Source of the DNA: Bacteroidota bacterium
Lineage (GTDB): Bacteria > Bacteroidota > Bacteroidia > JACCXN01
Direction of reading: 5' to 3'
Length of the DNA stretch: 9,366 nucleotides
Assembly (NCBI GenBank): GCA_947462515.1
Contig: CANHPJ010000043.1
Span: 1 to 9,366 of the forward strand
Part shown: piece after piece, positions 6,081 through 9,366 of the stretch
Layout: each line of letters starts with the position of its first letter
How positions within the stretch are numbered: position 1 is the stretch's first letter
The notes under the pieces: generated by a model
Seen by the model: only the letters and a program-made list of their open reading frames with translations
What the model was told of the DNA's origin: nothing
The model's database searches: none
Translations under genes and position numbers: made by a program

Positions 6081-7400
6081 TTAAAGCGTACCCTTGGCTT
6101 TATTTAACTCTAAATTCGATCTTAATACCTTTTCATAGGCCTGCAAAAGATTCTGGTTAATCTTTACATATTCTGAATTTAACTTAGCCATATCTGCACT
6201 GGTGATGGTTCCAATTTTTAATTGTTTATCCATGCTTACCCTGCGTAATTTATGAGCCTCCATTTCCATTTGATGTAGCTTTACCTGCATTTGTGCCATC
6301 CTAAAATTATTGGATGCCTCCACCTGAACGGCATGTGCATTGCGCGATATCTCTTCTGCCTTTAAAACACCTTTATCCATTTCCAGCTTGGTAATTTTTA
6401 CGGCATACTCCCTATTTGCTCCATCAAATATTGGAAATTTAATATCAACACCTACATAAGAATATGAATACCAGGGAAGCTTATTAAAAAAATCGAACTT
6501 ATTTCTAAAGCCTTGTGTGGCTAATCGACTTGTAAGATTTACCTGAGGCAGATATCCTAAAAAGCGACTGGAAAAAATACGCTGATTCTCTGCATTTTTT
6601 TGTGTTTGCATCCTATAATCAGACCGGTTACTTATATCTTGGCTTACCTCCTCTTGTTTTACTTCAATATATACCATAGCGAGCTCTTTTGTAATGGGCA
6701 TTTGCTCGAGCTTACCAGTTAATTTTTCAAGTTTCGACAATAAATTTTGAACCTCTGCCCCACAAAGTTCCTCATTATATAATGCTAACTCGTAGTCTAG
6801 TTTTGCCTGATCAACCTCTAAGGAAGTAGCCGCTCCTTTTTGCAATCGTATTTTTATTTCCTCATAAACATCTCTTAGAGCTTTAGTATTTGATGCATAT
6901 AAATCCGCCTTAGATTGAGCCAGCGATAACTGATAATAAATTCCGGATATTTCATATTTAAGATACTCTTTTCGGGCATCCATATCTATTTTGGCTTGAG
7001 CCGATTGTATGGAAACCAACTTTAAATTGGCTATGGCTGTGGGGTTAAATATGGATAACTGTGCATCTAAAGCCGCATTGGCATTCCAGGGTGTACCCTG
7101 CAAAACACGTTTATAAGAGCCATCGTTAACACCAAAAGCGCTGGAAGGCAATATGAAAGATTGTTGTTTGATGTTATGACGGGTATCCAATGTGGCATCT
7201 ATTTTTGGTAAAAGTGCTGACGCAGTTTGTCTGCGTTTAAACTTCCATAAGGTTTCATCTAAAGTGGCTATCTTATAGTTAGGATCTTGTTTTAAGGCAA
7301 TATCAAGTAAACGGTCAATACTATAATTTTCTCTTCTTGCTTCCTGCGCAAAAGCACTTGAAGAAATTAGAATGACAAAAAGTATTTTAATGAATTTCAT
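6081..7400 (-). CDS. TolC-family outer membrane channel of a tripartite exporter
   Basis: Starting at ATG 7400 the product is 439 residues and opens with a clean Sec signal peptide, KFIKILFVILISSSAFAQ, with likely cleavage after AFA. The frame extends to a TTG at 7424, but that would put eight hydrophilic residues ahead of the signal peptide, so the ATG is preferred. The mature protein shows the two-repeat TolC (OEP) pattern: long Ala/Gln/Leu-rich helices, the strand region ALLPKIDATLDTRH (about residues 62-75), and a second copy around LGYLPQVNLTSRL (about 288-300). A further strand carries GVDIKFPIFDG (about 326-336). It should form the trimeric outer membrane duct. It lies 77 bp downstream of the DevC-like permease gene on the same strand and is last in the cluster, as expected for the channel of that exporter. 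There is no lipoprotein cysteine at the cleavage site. Confidence 0.93.
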   Translation of the reverse strand: MKFIKILFVILISSSAFAQEARRENYSIDRLLDIALKQDPNYKIATLDETLWKFKRRQTASALLPKIDATLDTRHNIKQQSFILPSSAFGVNDGSYKRVLQGTPWNANAALDAQLSIFNPTAIANLKLVSIQSAQAKIDMDARKEYLKYEISGIYYQLSLAQSKADLYASNTKALRDVYEEIKIRLQKGAATSLEVDQAKLDYELALYNEELCGAEVQNLLSKLEKLTGKLEQMPITKELAMVYIEVKQEEVSQDISNRSDYRMQTQKNAENQRIFSSRFLGYLPQVNLTSRLATQGFRNKFDFFNKLPWYSYSYVGVDIKFPIFDGANREYAVKITKLEMDKGVLKAEEISRNAHAVQVEASNNFRMAQMQVKLHQMEMEAHKLRRVSMDKQLKIGTITSADMAKLNSEYVKINQNLLQAYEKVLRSNLELNKAKGTL

Positions 7401-7477
7401 AAAATTTTTATTTTTTAACGACAATACGTTTATTCATTATTTTATTGAGGATTAGCCAATTAAGAGCTCCCAACTAG

Positions 7478-8611
7478 TTAGGTTCTAAATACCGATGCAG
7501 GCTCCAGTTTGGTAATTCTTTTTATTGCGAACAAAGTACCTGAAACGGCTATTACGATGGTTAACAACAAAAACGAAAATTTGGTGACAGGCGAAAATGA
7601 AAATAAAGTACCTGCTTTGGCAATACCATTTCTAAATCCTTCAATGAGCGTGTATCCCAATAAAAATCCAAAAATGGCATAAATAAAAGCCTGCATAAGT
7701 ATCAACTTTCTTATATACCAATTGGTTGCGCCAATGGCTTTTAGTGTTCCATAATCTTTAATTCTGTCAATTGCGGCAGAATAAAGTGTTAAGCCTATAA
7801 TTACAAAACCAGATATAATTGCAAAAACTATAAGGGTTCCAAAAGAAATGGCTATACCGCTCGATTTTAAAACAGTTATGATGGTTTCTTTTGCAAAATC
7901 ATCTGGCATCCAAGCTTTTACACCGGGTATATTGGCATTGATGTATTTTACCATTTCTGCCATTTTGGTGGGATCTTCGGCTTCTACCAAAAATGCTGAA
8001 GCTTTGTTAGGCGAAATTTTTCCGAGAAACCGAGCTCTTTCTATGGTGGTATAGGAATATAAGCCCCCACCAAAACCTCTTGCGCCTTGGGTTAAAGCAG
8101 CTATATAAACTTGCTTTCCATTAATTTCAAAGTAGTCCCCTTTTTTAGGATTACCCAATGCTTTTCTATCAAAAAAATCGACAGAAACAGCGCCATCGGC
8201 AACCAAATCAGTCAGTTCTCCTTCTTTGAGCAATCCTTTTTGAATGCCTGCAAAATTTGGCAAATTCATGCCTACCATACTCATACCGGCTGTTGTTCCA
8301 TCCGGAAAACGTGCCACTCCCGAGGCTATCACCAAAGGGTGCGCCTTTTTTACCAGGGGTAAACTTTCTATTTCATTTCCTAAACGTATGTCTATAGAAG
8401 CCAGAGCATTAACATTACTGGTTTTATTATCGGTTACCCAAACATAATTATTGTTAACCCGCACCAGGTAACTCATTGCATTGGTAAGGAAAGTAAAAAT
8501 ACCTGTTTGCTGACCTACCAAAAAAATGGAAATGATAACCCCAAACAAAGCACCAATGCTTTTTGGTTTATCAAATTTCATGAATTTTAAGGCTGTAATT
8601 AGTAATTGCAT
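7478..8611 (-). CDS. DevC/FtsX-type ABC exporter permease
   Basis: A 377-residue inner membrane permease. The layout is one N-terminal span (about 18-40), a large periplasmic domain (about 50-250), and three C-terminal spans (about 252-278, 302-325 and 345-366). This is the four-span FtsX/MacB plan. The N-terminal GQQTGIFTFLTNAMSYLV (33-50), the VWVTDNKT turn (57-64) and IDIRLG (73-78) resemble the DevC group of cyanobacterial glycolipid exporters rather than MacB, and there is no fused ATPase. DRIKDYGTLKAIGA (282-295) is the cytoplasmic coupling segment that contacts the ATPase, and KLEPASVFR (368-376) is the usual FtsX-like tail. The ATG at 8611 lies 4 bp after the adaptor gene's stop, so the two are surely cotranscribed. 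The cargo is unknown; lipids or glycolipids are an inference by homology. A partner ATPase gene is not present in the window. Confidence 0.9.
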   Translation of the reverse strand: MQLLITALKFMKFDKPKSIGALFGVIISIFLVGQQTGIFTFLTNAMSYLVRVNNNYVWVTDNKTSNVNALASIDIRLGNEIESLPLVKKAHPLVIASGVARFPDGTTAGMSMVGMNLPNFAGIQKGLLKEGELTDLVADGAVSVDFFDRKALGNPKKGDYFEINGKQVYIAALTQGARGFGGGLYSYTTIERARFLGKISPNKASAFLVEAEDPTKMAEMVKYINANIPGVKAWMPDDFAKETIITVLKSSGIAISFGTLIVFAIISGFVIIGLTLYSAAIDRIKDYGTLKAIGATNWYIRKLILMQAFIYAIFGFLLGYTLIEGFRNGIAKAGTLFSFSPVTKFSFLLLTIVIAVSGTLFAIKRITKLEPASVFRT

Positions 8612-8615
8612 GGTA

Positions 8616-9366
8616 TTAAAGTTTTATGATGCATTCAACACGACTGCCAATCAATACCGATTCGGGTTTATCAATTTTAATGCGCACTTCTCTTACTCTT
8701 CTATCTTCCAAATTATCTGCTTTATCGCTAAAAATAGATTTTTTAGATAAAAATGGAGCGCAGTAAATAATCTGTCCGGTGGTTAATACATCTCTGGTTC
8801 CCTGAGCAGTAATATCGGCTTTCATGCCGGGTTTAACCTTCAAGGCAAAAAGCTCATCTATTTCTGTTATGGCTATTAAGCCACCATCGGGAGCAAATTC
8901 AAGCAATTTTGTTCCCGGCGAAATGGTTTGTCCCGGCTTAACATCAATGCTTAACACCATACCATCGGCAGGGGCAAAAATCTTCTTTTTGTTGAGTAAT
9001 TCGTTGTAATATTTTATTTCGGCATTTAACTCCCCAACACTTGCCTCTGCTTCGCGCATTTCGGCATTGGCAACAGCCAAATCTGCTTTAAAATTATTAT
9101 AGATGGTTTCCGAGTCAAAGGCTTTTTGCTTAGTACCGGCATCGGCATCAGCCAAGTCCTTATCGCGTTTCATATTAACCTCTGCTGCAGATAGTTTAAT
9201 TTTAATAGCTTCTATTCTAGCCTTTAAACTATTTAATCGTTCGCTGCGGGCATTCAATCGCATGGTGCTTTGGTTCAACTGTGCATTTTCAGCGGCATTA
9301 TCCAATTCCAAAATCAGTTGTCCTTTTTTAAGTGGGGCACCCTCCTGAGCATATATCTGATTAATC
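8616..9366 (-). CDS. HlyD/DevB-type membrane fusion protein, N-terminus missing (cut by right edge)
   Basis: The minus-strand frame is open to the window edge, giving 249 codons before the stop at 8616. A TTG at 9311 lies inside this open frame and is not the real start, because the residues ahead of it complete the first half of the biotinyl-lipoyl domain (EGAPLKKGQ at 8-16, LELDN at 19-23). A long alpha-helical hairpin follows (about 24-126), then the second lipoyl half IFAPADGMVLSIDVKPGQ (129-146), and a beta-barrel and membrane-proximal part to the C-terminus, including DNLEDRRVREV (217-227) and SRVEC (241-245). The hairpin tip has Arg67-x3-Leu71-x6-Thr78, close to the RLS motif that docks adaptors to TolC. 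The N-terminal anchor lies outside the window. The role is the periplasmic adaptor joining the DevC-like permease to the TolC-like channel, supported by the 4-bp gap to the permease gene. Confidence 0.92.
   Translation of the reverse strand, partial: INQIYAQEGAPLKKGQLILELDNAAENAQLNQSTMRLNARSERLNSLKARIEAIKIKLSAAEVNMKRDKDLADADAGTKQKAFDSETIYNNFKADLAVANAEMREAEASVGELNAEIKYYNELLNKKKIFAPADGMVLSIDVKPGQTISPGTKLLEFAPDGGLIAITEIDELFALKVKPGMKADITAQGTRDVLTTGQIIYCAPFLSKKSIFSDKADNLEDRRVREVRIKIDKPESVLIGSRVECIIKL

Noticed and set aside
7848..8447. Three plus-strand ORFs of 67 to 83 codons within the permease region
   Set aside because: They overlap each other and lie opposite a permease gene with clear FtsX/DevC features; they are antisense shadows.
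9103..9348. Plus-strand 81-codon ORF at the right edge
   Set aside because: It is opposite the adaptor gene, whose lipoyl and hairpin sequence continues without interruption to the window edge.

Overview
The window is AT-rich, compact bacterial DNA that looks like a chromosomal segment of a member of the Bacteroidota. Four things point there: gene starts lack recognisable Shine-Dalgarno sequences; the left-edge methyltransferase belongs to a THUMP-like/PG_1098-type family typical of that phylum; the only promoter-like element resembles the Bacteroidota TTG / TAnnTTTG consensus; and a pRiA4b ORF-3-like gene sits directly before miaA. I cannot name the genus. Codon use and base composition look even throughout, and I see no insertion sequence, integrase, tRNA, rRNA or CRISPR array.

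Layout. (1) Positions 1-325, minus strand: the N-terminal part of a THUMP-like SAM-dependent methyltransferase, cut by the left edge. (2) 326-436: a divergent intergenic region with a possible promoter for the rightward genes. (3) 437-6080, plus strand: six closely packed genes, namely a Sua5/YrdC/TsaC threonylcarbamoyl-AMP synthase, a CCA tRNA nucleotidyltransferase-like HD protein, a small pRiA4b ORF-3-like protein with an acidic tail, miaA, an MFS-type membrane transporter overlapping miaA by 8 bp, and deoC. (4) 6081-9366, minus strand: a three-gene export cluster read right to left. It comprises an HlyD/DevB-type membrane fusion protein cut by the right edge, a DevC/FtsX-type ABC permease, and a TolC-type outer membrane protein.

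How the genes work together. Three of the first four rightward genes act on tRNA: t6A37 precursor synthesis, 3' CCA addition and i6A37 modification. The left part is therefore a tRNA-maturation run with a transporter and a nucleoside-catabolism aldolase behind it. The leftward cluster supplies the inner membrane permease, periplasmic adaptor and outer membrane channel of a tripartite ABC exporter; its ATPase is not in the window and may lie beyond the right edge. The two blocks converge with their stop codons directly abutting at 6080/6081.

Most of the window is ordinary core-genome content. The points most worth a second look are the DevBC-TolC-like exporter with an RLS-like adaptor tip motif, the partial methyltransferase with an altered SAM motif, the atypical phosphate-site segment in DeoC, and the GTG-initiated miaA behind a small inverted repeat. 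I found no convincing evidence of a previously undescribed system.
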